From: Allobranchiibius huperziae | GTDB taxonomy: Bacteria; Actinomycetota; Actinomycetes; Actinomycetales; Dermatophilaceae | Direction of reading: 5' to 3' | DNA length: 64,000 bases | Assembly (NCBI RefSeq): GCF_013410455.1 | Contig: NZ_JACCFW010000001.1 | Coordinates: 3,302,929 to 3,366,928, forward strand | Part shown: piece by piece, positions 16,247 to 24,975 of the stretch | Position numbering within the stretch: the first letter of the stretch is position 1 | Layout: each line of letters opens with the position of its first letter | Position numbers and translations under genes: made by a program | Notes under the pieces: model-generated | Database searches by the model: none | Told to the model about the DNA's origin: nothing | What the model saw: only the letters and a program-made list of their open reading frames with translations

Positions 16247-17446
16247 GTGAGTGAAACGGCTCAGAAGGTTGCGCCCCGCGACCTGGAGGAAGCCAGCAGA
16301 GTCCTGCGCAAGAGCGAATCCGACGGCCACACAGTGTTGTTCACCGGCGGCGGCACCAAGGCGCAATGGGGTGGGATCACAGATCCGACGGACCTCCAGA
16401 TCAGCACGGGTCACCTGAACGTCCTCATCAGCCACCACCCCGGGGAGATGACAGCCGCGGTCGGCGCCGGCATGCCGCTGCAGACCTTGCAGACCCAACT
16501 GGCGGAGGAAGGGCAGTGGCTGGCCCTGGACCCGGCCACCGAACGCCACGGCGCGACCATCGGCGGGCTGCTCGCGACCGGCGATGCCGGACCGCGTCGG
16601 CTGCGCTTCGGGACGATGCGCGACCTCGCCATCGGCACGACCCTGCTGTTGGCCGACGGGACCATCGCGCACAGCGGTAGTCACGTCATCAAGAACGTCG
16701 CCGGATACGACCTCACCAAGTTGTTCTACGGCTCTCTCGGAAGCCTCGGACTCATCGGTGAGGTCATCGTGCGGCTGCATCCCCTGCCCGCGTCGAGCGC
16801 GACGGTGCTGGCGAGCGCCACCGCACACCAGGCCACTGTGGCCGCAGCGGCACTGAGGCGTTCCGGCGTGGAGCCCACCGCTGTGGAGTGGCTCGATCGT
16901 GCCGGTCTCGAGGACGAACCGACGCTGCTCGTCCGGGTCGACGGCAGCGCCGATGGCACGGCGGCAGGGTCGGCTCGGGTGGCGAAAGTCCTGACCGACG
17001 AAGGTCTTTCGCCGCACGTCCTGGACCAGGACGAGGCCGACCGACGATGGGCGGCAGTGGCCGAGGCCGCGACCGGCGGCCCCGACGACACCGTCGTACG
17101 GGCCGGGGCTTTGCCCGACAGATCGCCGCAGCTCATCGAATCGCTGCATGCGATCGCCGACGAACACGGGGTGTCCGCCTCGGTCGCGAGCAGCACCGGG
17201 CTCGGGCTGCACACCGCGGTCCTGCGCGGCTCCGCAAGAGCACAGGCCGACGTCGCGCGGCGGTGGCGCGAGGGCGTCGAAACCCTGGGCGGCAGCTGCT
17301 CACTGCGATCTCGACCCGCTGCGGTCGCCGACCGACTCGCCCCGTTCGGCACGCCGCCGTCCTCCGCGGCCCTGCTGCGCGCGGTCAAACTGCAGTTCGA
17401 CCCACTCGAACGATGCGCACCCGGGCGGTTCCGTGGCTGGCACTGA
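16247..17446 (+). CDS. glcE: FAD-binding glycolate oxidase subunit GlcE
   Basis: A 399-residue FAD-binding PCMH-type protein, shorter than GlcD and lacking its full C-terminal domain, as expected for GlcE. Visible are TVLFTGGGTKAQWG, TIGGLLATGDAGPRRLRFG and the GSHVIKNVAGYDLTKLFYGS stretch characteristic of the subunit. The GTG start at 16247 lies 6 bp after the glcD stop, so translation is probably coupled. It is about 50 residues longer than the E. coli protein. It is thought to form the membrane-associated dehydrogenase with GlcD and GlcF. Confidence 0.9.
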   Translation: MSETAQKVAPRDLEEASRVLRKSESDGHTVLFTGGGTKAQWGGITDPTDLQISTGHLNVLISHHPGEMTAAVGAGMPLQTLQTQLAEEGQWLALDPATERHGATIGGLLATGDAGPRRLRFGTMRDLAIGTTLLLADGTIAHSGSHVIKNVAGYDLTKLFYGSLGSLGLIGEVIVRLHPLPASSATVLASATAHQATVAAAALRRSGVEPTAVEWLDRAGLEDEPTLLVRVDGSADGTAAGSARVAKVLTDEGLSPHVLDQDEADRRWAAVAEAATGGPDDTVVRAGALPDRSPQLIESLHAIADEHGVSASVASSTGLGLHTAVLRGSARAQADVARRWREGVETLGGSCSLRSRPAAVADRLAPFGTPPSSAALLRAVKLQFDPLERCAPGRFRGWH

Positions 17447-17509
17447 ACCGTGTCCTGCGCCCGCCACCCCGGTACGAACACCCACACCCGGCCCGAACGG
17501 ACCCACGGC

Positions 17510-18892
17510 ATGAGCGATCAGACAACGTCCTCGCACGACACCACGCCTGCGGCAGCGCACCAGCAGCCCGACACCGCTCTGCAGGTCGAGGACCACGGGG
17601 ACACGGGAGTCTTCGACGCCTTCCATCCGCCCACCGACGCGATGATCTCGGACTGCGTGCACTGCGGGTTCTGCCTTCCTGCCTGTCCGACGTACACCCT
17701 GTGGGGGGAGGAGATGGACTCCCCGCGCGGTCGCATCTACCTGATGAAGGCAGGCCGCGAGGGCACCGTGGAGATGGACGAGACCTTCACCGGCCACTTC
17801 GACGCGTGCTTGGGCTGTATGGCGTGCGTCAGCGCGTGCCCGAGCGGGGTGAAGTACGACCAGCTGTTGGAGGCGGTGCGGCCTCAGATCGAGCGCAACT
17901 ACTCCCGCGACCGCAGCGACCGGCTGTTCCGCGCCGCGATCTTCTCCCTCTTCCCCTACCCGAACCGGCTGCGAGCCGCCGCGGTGCTCGGCACCCTGTA
18001 TCAACGCTCCCTGCGCAAGCCACTGCACAGGACGGGGCTCCTGGAGAAATTGCCCGGCCGGCTGCGGGCCCTCGAGGCGCTGTTGCCGCCGATGGCTCTG
18101 CGGGACATCCGGACCCGCCTCGACGAGCACACCCCGGCGGTCGGTCCGACGCGTCATCGGGTGGCGATGCTCACCGGGTGCGCTCAGCAGGTGTTCTTCT
18201 CCGAGGTGAACGCCGCCACCGCACGCGTGCTCGCAGCGGAAGGCTGCGACGTCCTCGCGCCGGCGGACCAGACGTGCTGCGGTGCCCTCTCGGTGCACGC
18301 GGGACGGGAGCCAGAAGCCCTCGACCGTGCCCGCGCGCTGATCGACCGGTTCCTTGCTCTCGAGATCGACAGCATCGTGGTCAACGTGGCCGGCTGCGGC
18401 TCGACCATGAAGGACTACGGCGCGTTGTTGCGCGACGACCCGCAGTACGCCGAGAAGGCCGCGCGCTTCTCCGCCAAGGTCCGGGACATCAACGAGCTGC
18501 TGGACGAGCTGGGGCCGGTCGCGCCGCGTCACCCGATCCCGGGCCGCGTCGCCTACCACGACGCGTGCCACCTCTCCCACGCCCAGCAGATCCGGTCGCA
18601 GCCGCGCGCCGTGCTGGGCACGATCCCGCAACTGCAGGTCCTCGACATCCCCGAGACGGACCTGTGCTGCGGGTCCGCAGGGATCTACAACCTCGTGCAA
18701 CCCGAACCGGCCGAGGAGCTGGGCCGCCGCAAGGTGGCGAACATCGTCAGCGTCGAGCCGGACATGATCGCCACCGCGAATCCCGGGTGCTTGTTGCAGA
18801 TCCGGCGATACCTCGACCCCGCCGTCAAGCTCTACCACCCCGTCCAACTCGTGGATTTCTCCATTCGCGGGATCAACCCCCTGGCGCCCTAG
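17510..18892 (+). CDS. glcF: Iron-sulfur subunit of glycolate oxidase, GlcF
   Basis: A 460-residue protein with two ferredoxin-type 4Fe-4S motifs, CVHCGFCLPACP (Cys49, 52, 55, 59) and CLGCMACVSACP (Cys100, 103, 106, 110). These are followed by two CCG-domain repeats (DQTCCGALS and DLCCGSAGI), the heterodisulfide-reductase-like electron-transfer module. It would pass electrons from GlcD/GlcE to the quinone pool. The frame is open back to a GTG at 17450; ATG 17510 is chosen as the more conventional start, but no strong ribosome site precedes either. The N-terminal 40 residues are polar and not conserved. Confidence 0.9.
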   Translation: MSDQTTSSHDTTPAAAHQQPDTALQVEDHGDTGVFDAFHPPTDAMISDCVHCGFCLPACPTYTLWGEEMDSPRGRIYLMKAGREGTVEMDETFTGHFDACLGCMACVSACPSGVKYDQLLEAVRPQIERNYSRDRSDRLFRAAIFSLFPYPNRLRAAAVLGTLYQRSLRKPLHRTGLLEKLPGRLRALEALLPPMALRDIRTRLDEHTPAVGPTRHRVAMLTGCAQQVFFSEVNAATARVLAAEGCDVLAPADQTCCGALSVHAGREPEALDRARALIDRFLALEIDSIVVNVAGCGSTMKDYGALLRDDPQYAEKAARFSAKVRDINELLDELGPVAPRHPIPGRVAYHDACHLSHAQQIRSQPRAVLGTIPQLQVLDIPETDLCCGSAGIYNLVQPEPAEELGRRKVANIVSVEPDMIATANPGCLLQIRRYLDPAVKLYHPVQLVDFSIRGINPLAP

Positions 18893-18959
18893 GACCGCCG
18901 GACTCACCGGTACGCCGTCGCTCGTCCCGTCTGATTCCCCGCACCCGGAGGTGTCCACC

Positions 18960-20732
18960 TTGTACGACCAGATCTTCGATCCCGTCCATCACTCCCTGGG
19001 CCTGTCAGCGATCTTCGCGGCGCTGCCGCTGCTCACGGTGTTCGTGCTGCTCGCCGTGTTCAAGCTGCCCGCCCAGTGGGCCGCCCTAATCGCCCTGGTT
19101 GTGTCCATCGTCGTTGCCATCGCCGTGTACTCGATGCCCGTGGGGCAAACGTTCTCCGCGGCCGGGGAGGGCGCCGCGTTCGGCCTCTTCCCGATCATGT
19201 GGATCGTGGTCAACGCGATCTGGGTCTACACGATGTCGGTGACGACGGGGCACTTCGACGTGCTGCGGCGTTCGTTCGCCACCGTGTCCCCGGACCAGCG
19301 GATCCAGGCGATCCTCATCGCGTTCTGCTTCGGCGCCCTGCTGGAGGCGCTCGCCGGTTTCGGCACCCCCGTCGCCATCACGTCGGTCATGCTGCTCGCG
19401 CTCGGCTTCTCCAAGCTCAAGGCGGCGACGGTGGCCTTGGTGGCGAACACCGCTCCGGTCGCCTTCGGTGCGATCGCCGTGCCGATCACCACGCTCGCGA
19501 AGATCAGCAACCTGCCCGAGCAGGACCTGGCCTCCGTCGTCGGGCGTCAGACCCCGGTGCTGGCGATCTTCGTCCCCTTGGCCCTGGTCTTCATGGTCGA
19601 TGGCAGGCGCGGACTCAAGCAGACCTGGCCGGTCGCTCTCCTCGGCGGCGCCATCTTCGGGCTGCTGCAGTTCCTCTGCTCCAACTACATCTCGATCCCG
19701 CTCACCGACATCGTCGCGTCGCTCGGCTCGGCGATGGCTGTCGTACTGCTCGTGCGCGTGTGGCAGCCGAGTGAGGTGCTCGCTGCAGACAGCATGAGCG
19801 AGGAGGACGTGCAGACCCATCTCGCGGCGGCGACGGCGTCCGCGCATGCGGTGGAGTTGGGCGGCGGCCGAGGTGCCGGTGCGGACCGGTCGTCCACGAC
19901 CTCGGGGGCACGCCAGACCGCATCTGCTGCCGCGGGTGGGCCGGACGGAGGATCGGATGCGGCCGGCACGCCGGATGGGACGGTGGCCGATTCCCGCGGC
20001 GACATCTTCCGGGCGTACGCGCCGTACCTGATCATCATCGTGGTCTTTGCGGTCGCCCAGATCGGCTTCGTCACCAAGCTGCTGGCCAAGGGAGCCACCA
20101 AGTTCGCCTGGCCCGGGTTGCACATCCAGACACCGGCCGGGAAGACCCCGTCCGCCGTCACGTTCGCCTTCGCCTGGCTTCCCGCCGCCGGCACGCTGCT
20201 GCTGATCTCCGGACTGCTCACGATGATCGTGCTCGGGGTGAAGCCCGCGGCGGCAGCGCGCGACTACCTCAAGACCCTGGATCAGCTCAAGTGGGCCATC
20301 CTGACCGTCGCCGGCGTGCTGGCCCTCGCCTACGTGATGAACCTGTCCGGGCAGACCATCACGATCGGCCGGTGGATGGCCGGCGCCGGCGGGGTGTTCG
20401 CCCTCCTGGCGCCCATCCTCGGGTGGCTCGGCGTCGCGGTCACCGGATCCGACACCTCCTCCAACGCCCTCTTCGGCACGCTGCAGGTCTCCGCCGCGCA
20501 ACAGGCGCACCTGTCACCGACCCTGATGGCGGCAGCGAACAGTTCGGGCGGCGTCCTCGGCAAGATGATCTCTCCGCAGAACCTGGCCATCGCCGCCGCA
20601 TCGGTGGGCCTGGCCGGACAGGAGGGCGTCATCCTGCGCAGGATCCTCGGGTGGACGGTCGGCTTCCTGCTCTTCATGTGCCTGCTTGTCTATTTGCAGT
20701 CCACGAGCGTGCTGTCGTGGATGCTTCCGTGA
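18960..20732 (+). CDS. lctP: L-lactate/glycolate permease (LctP family)
   Basis: A 590-residue permease with 13-14 predicted membrane helices. The family signatures ALLEALAGFGTPVAITSVML, NTAPVAFGA and TGSDTSSNALFGTLQ are present. Residues of about 275-340 form a long Gly/Ala/Ser/Asp-rich cytoplasmic insertion that makes it some 40 residues longer than typical. The upstream GTG at 18951 is embedded in the Shine-Dalgarno GGAGGTG, so the TTG at 18960, six bases downstream, is the better start. It would import glycolate or lactate for the adjoining glcDEF enzymes. Confidence 0.9.
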   Translation: MYDQIFDPVHHSLGLSAIFAALPLLTVFVLLAVFKLPAQWAALIALVVSIVVAIAVYSMPVGQTFSAAGEGAAFGLFPIMWIVVNAIWVYTMSVTTGHFDVLRRSFATVSPDQRIQAILIAFCFGALLEALAGFGTPVAITSVMLLALGFSKLKAATVALVANTAPVAFGAIAVPITTLAKISNLPEQDLASVVGRQTPVLAIFVPLALVFMVDGRRGLKQTWPVALLGGAIFGLLQFLCSNYISIPLTDIVASLGSAMAVVLLVRVWQPSEVLAADSMSEEDVQTHLAAATASAHAVELGGGRGAGADRSSTTSGARQTASAAAGGPDGGSDAAGTPDGTVADSRGDIFRAYAPYLIIIVVFAVAQIGFVTKLLAKGATKFAWPGLHIQTPAGKTPSAVTFAFAWLPAAGTLLLISGLLTMIVLGVKPAAAARDYLKTLDQLKWAILTVAGVLALAYVMNLSGQTITIGRWMAGAGGVFALLAPILGWLGVAVTGSDTSSNALFGTLQVSAAQQAHLSPTLMAAANSSGGVLGKMISPQNLAIAAASVGLAGQEGVILRRILGWTVGFLLFMCLLVYLQSTSVLSWMLP

Positions 20733-20801
20733 TCTGAGTCGGCGCCGACGGCGAGCAGGGAAGCAGCAGGCTGGGCCACGGCTCCTACGCGCGCCGCCAG
20801 G

Positions 20802-21347
20802 TCAGAGGACGACCTCGAAGAGATGGAGGTCGCCGTCGGCGCCGATCTGCGTGAACCCTGCGTGCTCGAGCGTTCGCCGCGAAGCGATGTTGGCCTTGTC
20901 CGTATCGGCGACGACACGCGTGAGCCCGTGCTCGCGTGCGAGAGCAACGAGAGAACGAGCGGCTTCGGCCGCGTAGCCGTGTCCTCGAGCAGAGGGCGCG
21001 AGGCCGTATCCGATCTCGCCGCAACCGTTCTCAGGCCGTCCCTTGAAACCGGCGCTGCCGATCGCCTGCCCGTCCGAGGCTCGGATGACCACGTAGTGAC
21101 CGAAGGGCTGTTGGTCACCATGTGCGGCGGTGGCGCGCAGGAACATGGTGGCGCCGATGACGTCGCCGTCGAAGGGGAAGTCCCCCGCCCAGGACTCCTC
21201 AGGGTCCGGTCGACCCGCGACGATGCGTTCTGCCTCGGCGGTGTCGACGGGATGCAGGATGAGGCGCTCGGTGTGCAGGTCGGTCACCGGTACAGGGAAC
21301 CAGACGTCTGTCACCACCGCCACCGGATTGCGGTCCCGGTGACGCAT
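20802..21347 (-). CDS. GNAT-family N-acetyltransferase (RimJ-like)
   Basis: A 181-residue acetyltransferase. LHTERLILHPV near residue 24 is the typical RimJ/RimL-type opening, EIGYGLAPSARGHGYAAEA contains the acetyl-CoA loop (R/Q-x-x-G-x-G/A as ARGHGYA), and NIASRRTLEHAGFTQIG is the conserved C-terminal block. The start is uncertain: ATG 21347 gives 23 residues before the conserved part, and GTG codons 11-20 codons in are alternatives. It is divergent from the membrane-protein gene and converges on lctP. A 12-bp perfect palindrome (20738-20749) lies in the convergent gap. Confidence 0.82.
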   Translation of the reverse strand: MRHRDRNPVAVVTDVWFPVPVTDLHTERLILHPVDTAEAERIVAGRPDPEESWAGDFPFDGDVIGATMFLRATAAHGDQQPFGHYVVIRASDGQAIGSAGFKGRPENGCGEIGYGLAPSARGHGYAAEAARSLVALAREHGLTRVVADTDKANIASRRTLEHAGFTQIGADGDLHLFEVVL

Positions 21348-21478
21348 GCTCGGTGGCGCGATCCGCGCGCTGCGGAGGCCGTCCCGTTCACCGGAACCAT
21401 CACCCCCACGTCCGATGCGCCCTCGGTTCCGAACACCGTGCGTGGCGGCGCCACGTGGCGACGCGAAGGAGGTTGCTG

Positions 21479-22492
21479 ATGCGTGTTCAGAAGTCTTCGG
21501 TCACCCCGCCGGCGGGCGCCGCGACATCGGACGGCGGCGACGCGGCCACCGATAGGTCGTGGGGGCTCCCGCTGGTGCGATGGCGCCGTACATTGCTCTG
21601 GGCCCTGGGGTTGTTGTGGCTGCTGGATGCCGCACTGCAGTTCCAGCCGTACATGTTCACCGGAGCGTTCCCTCGCGAGGTGATCCGACCCACCGCCGAG
21701 GGCAACCCAGGTTGGGTCCATGGCCCGGTCGAGTGGTCAGCCACCCTCATGGCCCATCACATCGTGGTGCTGAACGCCGTGTTCGCCACCGTCCAGCTGC
21801 TCATCGCGCTGGGTCTGTTCTGGCACCGCACGGTCAAGCCGGCATTGTCCGCCTCGATCGTGTGGGCGCTCCTGGTCTGGTGGCTCGGCGAAGGCCTCGG
21901 CGGGATTCTGACCGGGCCGGTGTCGCCCCTGGCCGGTCTACCCGGCGCCGTCGTGCTCTACGCCGTGATCGCGGCCCTCCTGTGGCCGCCGACCCACCCT
22001 GCGGTGCACAGCCCGCGACCACCGATCAGCGTCGCGACCAGCAGCCCACTCCGCGCGGCCGCGACCGGGGTCTGGCTGCTCCTTTGGCTCGGTTTCGCCG
22101 TCGAGGCGCTCCTTCCTGCCAACCGTGCCCCGGGCGCCGTCCACGACCTGCTTGCGGGACTGAGCGACGGCGAACCCCACTGGATCGCCGACATCGACGC
22201 GTGGGCCGCGCGTTCCGCTATCGGGCACGACACGGGGATCTCGATCATCCTTGCGGCATGTTGCGTTCTGATCGCGCTCAGCGTCCTTGCCTCCCCCGCC
22301 CTGGCCCGAGCCGGTGTAGCCCTGGCGATCCTGCTGTCGATGGGCATCTGGGTGGTCGCCCAAGACTTCGGGGGGATCGCGACAGGGCAGGGCACCGACC
22401 CCAACAGCGGCCTGGTCCTGGCCGTACTCGCGCTGTGCTTCTGGCCGATCCACCTCACCGCACGTGACATCAGACCCGCTACGTCGGAGTGA
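21479..22492 (+). CDS. Integral membrane protein of unknown function
   Basis: A 337-residue hydrophobic protein with about eight predicted membrane helices, some rich in Trp (LLWALGLLWLLDAALQF, ASIVWALLVWWLGEGLGG). A polar loop near residues 75-95 contains HGPVEWSA and a histidine pair (MAHHI). The second half repeats the overall helix layout. I do not recognise the family. The start is well supported by GAAGGAGG six bases before ATG 21479. It is transcribed alone, divergently from the acetyltransferase. Confidence 0.8.
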   Translation: MRVQKSSVTPPAGAATSDGGDAATDRSWGLPLVRWRRTLLWALGLLWLLDAALQFQPYMFTGAFPREVIRPTAEGNPGWVHGPVEWSATLMAHHIVVLNAVFATVQLLIALGLFWHRTVKPALSASIVWALLVWWLGEGLGGILTGPVSPLAGLPGAVVLYAVIAALLWPPTHPAVHSPRPPISVATSSPLRAAATGVWLLLWLGFAVEALLPANRAPGAVHDLLAGLSDGEPHWIADIDAWAARSAIGHDTGISIILAACCVLIALSVLASPALARAGVALAILLSMGIWVVAQDFGGIATGQGTDPNSGLVLAVLALCFWPIHLTARDIRPATSE

Positions 22493-22512
22493 GCACGTGA
22501 GCCGCGCTTCGG

Positions 22513-23172
22513 TCAAGCCCCTACCAGCTCCCATCGACCCTCTGAGATCACATCGACTTCGCCGTCGACGACTCTTATAGCTGTCTGGTCGTCGATGGCG
22601 TAGGTCGGAGACGACAGCCGGCCGGCCCACCGCTCGATCTCTGCGAGGGCGGCATCGGGCATATCCGGGTGGTCGAGGTGCGGGTAGATCGCGAACTGGA
22701 CCAGTCCGATTGCCTCAGCGACCCCGACGGGCTCGTCACGGCCGTCGTAGTCGTCCCCGACCGCGCCGACGGCGACGCTTCCACCGCTCACGCCCACGTA
22801 GACGCTGTCGAGCGACGGGAGGAGGTCTGCCAGCCCGGATCGACGCATCCACCTGCAGAGGAACATCGGATCGCCGCCGCCGACCAGCAGGGCGTCGGTC
22901 TCGCGCAGCCGCGGGACCCAGTTCTCCAATCGGACGGTCGGCAACACGCTGAGCTCGAGTACCCCCAGCGACTTCCACCCCAACCCGGACAAGGGACTCG
23001 TGGCGGTTCCGTCGATCAGCCTCAGGGCCAGGTCCGGACCGTCAGGGAAGCTGTATGCGGCTGTGGGAATGAGGAGCGCGCTGCACTCGGAGATCGGCTT
23101 GCCCAACAGGTCCACCAAGGCGTTGCGGAGGCTCGCATTGGTGATTCCGCACGATGTGAGCAACAGCTTCAT
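22513..23172 (-). CDS. Peptidase S51 (peptidase E) family protein
   Basis: A 219-residue protein of the peptidase E/cyanophycinase family. The start MKLLLTSCGIT, the VGGGDPMFLCRWM loop and the nucleophile elbow YVGVSGGSVAVG (Ser129) are recognisable. The elbow is GVSGGS where most S51 proteins have GxSAG, a conservative Ala-to-Gly change. PHLDHPDMP supplies the later His residues. Peptidase E cleaves Asp-X dipeptides in the cytoplasm. It stands alone, converging on the membrane protein, with 155 featureless bases upstream. Confidence 0.82.
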   Translation of the reverse strand: MKLLLTSCGITNASLRNALVDLLGKPISECSALLIPTAAYSFPDGPDLALRLIDGTATSPLSGLGWKSLGVLELSVLPTVRLENWVPRLRETDALLVGGGDPMFLCRWMRRSGLADLLPSLDSVYVGVSGGSVAVGAVGDDYDGRDEPVGVAEAIGLVQFAIYPHLDHPDMPDAALAEIERWAGRLSSPTYAIDDQTAIRVVDGEVDVISEGRWELVGA

Positions 23173-23327
23173 CGCGTCTCCTCTGCCCGTCGGGACACAC
23201 CAGCAGCGAAAAGCCTAGGCGGTTCCTGACGCAGCGCACCGCGCCGGGATGCAGGCGATCAACCATCCCTCACCGGCACCAGGGAACGGATGCACTCACC
23301 CACCTTCTCGGTCGCAGGGTGGTCCGT

Positions 23328-24275
23328 TCAGCGGTGCAGGTGCAGCACAGCCTTGCCGGTGAATGTCCGGTTCATCAGGCCGTGCGCGATGTCGCCGATG
23401 TCCTCCCAGCTGCCTTCGGCCTCGATCGGGATGCGCAGTCGCCGGTCCGCGACCAGCTCGGCGAGCAGCCGCAGGTCCTCGCTGGCAGGTCGGATCAGCA
23501 GCTCGTTGTACATCCGCAGGCCGTAGAGAGTGCCGCCGCCGACGGCCAGGAACTCCTGCAGGTCCAGTTCGACGTGCGCAGACACCGACCAGCCGAAGGA
23601 GACGCACGTGCCGCCGGGCACCAGCATCCCCATGGCGTGCGCGAGCGCAGCCCCACCCAGCGACTCCACGACGAGGTCGTAGGGGCCGAACGCACGTGCA
23701 GAGGAGAGGTCGTCACCCACGACGACCTCGTCTGCACCGAGATCCCGCACGACGGTCTCGTGGCGCGGCTGCCGGGAGGTTCCGACGACGAACGCGCCGC
23801 TGCTCGTGGCGAGTTGATGGGCGAACAGGCCGACACCGCCGGTTGAACCGGTGATCAGCACCCGCTTGCCCAGGAGCGATCCACCCTTCTCCACCGCCCG
23901 GTGGGCGGTGAGTCCGGCGGTCGGCAACGTCGATGCCTGTGCGAAGGACACTGCGTCGGGCAACTCGGCCAGTCGATCGGTGGCGATGGCTACCTGCTCG
24001 GCCCATGCTCCGGAGTCGAGCAGACCGACGACGCGGCTGCCCGCCGTGGGCCCGGTGCCGTCCGCGGCCGCGGCGATCACCGTTCCCGCGAGGTCGTGCC
24101 CGGGCCGCCAGCCGGCCTCGGCGACCTGCACGGCGAGCAGGTCACCGCGGTTCAGCGAGGTCGCTTCGACCTGAACCAGAGCTTGGTGCGGGCCCGGTTC
24201 GGGCCGGTCGACCTCGGCAACGCCGAGCCGCTGCCTGAGATCGGGGTCGACGACGATCGCGCGCATTGAACTCAC
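23328..24275 (-). CDS. Zinc-type alcohol dehydrogenase/quinone oxidoreductase family protein
   Basis: A 315-residue medium-chain dehydrogenase/reductase of the quinone oxidoreductase subgroup, which lacks the catalytic zinc ligands. GroES-like N-terminal domain, then NADPH-binding VLITGSTGGVGLFAHQLA. The GTG start at 24275 has GAGGA six bases upstream. It probably reduces quinones or reactive carbonyls. A divergent MerR-family regulator sits opposite and the shared region contains a 19-bp-spacer promoter reading into this gene, so induction by that MerR protein is very likely. Confidence 0.87.
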   Translation of the reverse strand: MSSMRAIVVDPDLRQRLGVAEVDRPEPGPHQALVQVEATSLNRGDLLAVQVAEAGWRPGHDLAGTVIAAAADGTGPTAGSRVVGLLDSGAWAEQVAIATDRLAELPDAVSFAQASTLPTAGLTAHRAVEKGGSLLGKRVLITGSTGGVGLFAHQLATSSGAFVVGTSRQPRHETVVRDLGADEVVVGDDLSSARAFGPYDLVVESLGGAALAHAMGMLVPGGTCVSFGWSVSAHVELDLQEFLAVGGGTLYGLRMYNELLIRPASEDLRLLAELVADRRLRIPIEAEGSWEDIGDIAHGLMNRTFTGKAVLHLHR

Positions 24276-24363
24276 AACTGTTCCTCTTCCGTGAGGGCCT
24301 GACCACGCTGTCAGTGGCCTGCGATGTCAGAGCACCGGAACCGGGTCTCATCGCGTATCCATC

Positions 24364-24394
24364 ACGCTAGAATCTAGAGCGCGCTCTAAGTCAA
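24364..24394 (-). promoter_or_regulatory. MerR-type promoter with palindromic spacer
   Basis: Read on the minus strand, -35 TTGACT (24394-24389) and -10 TAGCGT (24369-24364) are separated by exactly 19 bp. The spacer contains the perfect 14-bp palindrome TAGAGCGCGCTCTA (24375-24388). An over-long spacer with an embedded dyad is the hallmark of MerR-activated promoters. It points at the oxidoreductase gene, giving a leader of about 80 bases. Confidence 0.8.
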
Positions 24395-24453
24395 GAGCTG
24401 ACCTCGCACGAGCGGTCGACGGTGCCTCGAGCACGGGTCGGCACGCGGACGGG

Positions 24454-24915
24454 ATGAACATGGGCAGTCAGCCTCGGCAAGACCTCGATTCCCCCACCGC
24501 GAGGCCGGACGACGGGGTGTCCATCGCTGAGGCCGCCCGCCTCAGCGGTGTCAGCGTGCACACCCTGCGCTACTACGAGCGCTCCGGAATGATGCCCACG
24601 ACGCCGATGCGCACCAGCGGTGGGACGCGGCGGTACGGAAGCGCCGAACTCGAGTGGATCCACACGTGCAAGAAGCTGCGGAGCCTCGGCATGTCGACGG
24701 ACCTCATCCGCCGCTACGTCGACCTCGTGCGTGCCGGGCCGGGCAACGAGGCCGACCGTCTGCACCTGCTCGAGGCACAGCGCGAGCGCGTGCTGGCTCA
24801 GCAAGCCCAGTTGTCGATGGACCTGGAGATGATCAACGGCAAGATCCAGGCATATCGCGAGCGCCTCGAGCAGGGATCGGCCGACAAGATCTGGTCCGTT
24901 CCACGTGAACCATGA
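24454..24915 (+). CDS. MerR-family transcriptional regulator
   Basis: A 153-residue MerR protein. The winged-helix DNA-binding part, VSIAEAARLSGVSVHTLRYYE (22-42) and GGTRRYGSAELEWIHTCKKL, is canonical. A long coiled-coil dimerisation helix rich in Arg/Glu follows. There are no metal-binding cysteines at the C-terminus, so it is of the organic-effector or redox type rather than a metal sensor. It is divergent from the quinone oxidoreductase whose promoter carries the matching dyad. Autoregulation from the same site is likely. Confidence 0.9.
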   Translation: MNMGSQPRQDLDSPTARPDDGVSIAEAARLSGVSVHTLRYYERSGMMPTTPMRTSGGTRRYGSAELEWIHTCKKLRSLGMSTDLIRRYVDLVRAGPGNEADRLHLLEAQRERVLAQQAQLSMDLEMINGKIQAYRERLEQGSADKIWSVPREP

Positions 24916-24975
24916 GATGCGGCGGCGACCGGGCGTGTCGCGGGGGCCGCGTGCACGGGCGGCAGGATGGCCGGT

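Noticed and set aside
20738-20749. 12-bp perfect palindrome GTCGGCGCCGAC between lctP and the acetyltransferase
   Set aside because: Short GC palindromes of this length are expected by chance in such DNA, and it lies in a convergent gap where an operator is not expected.
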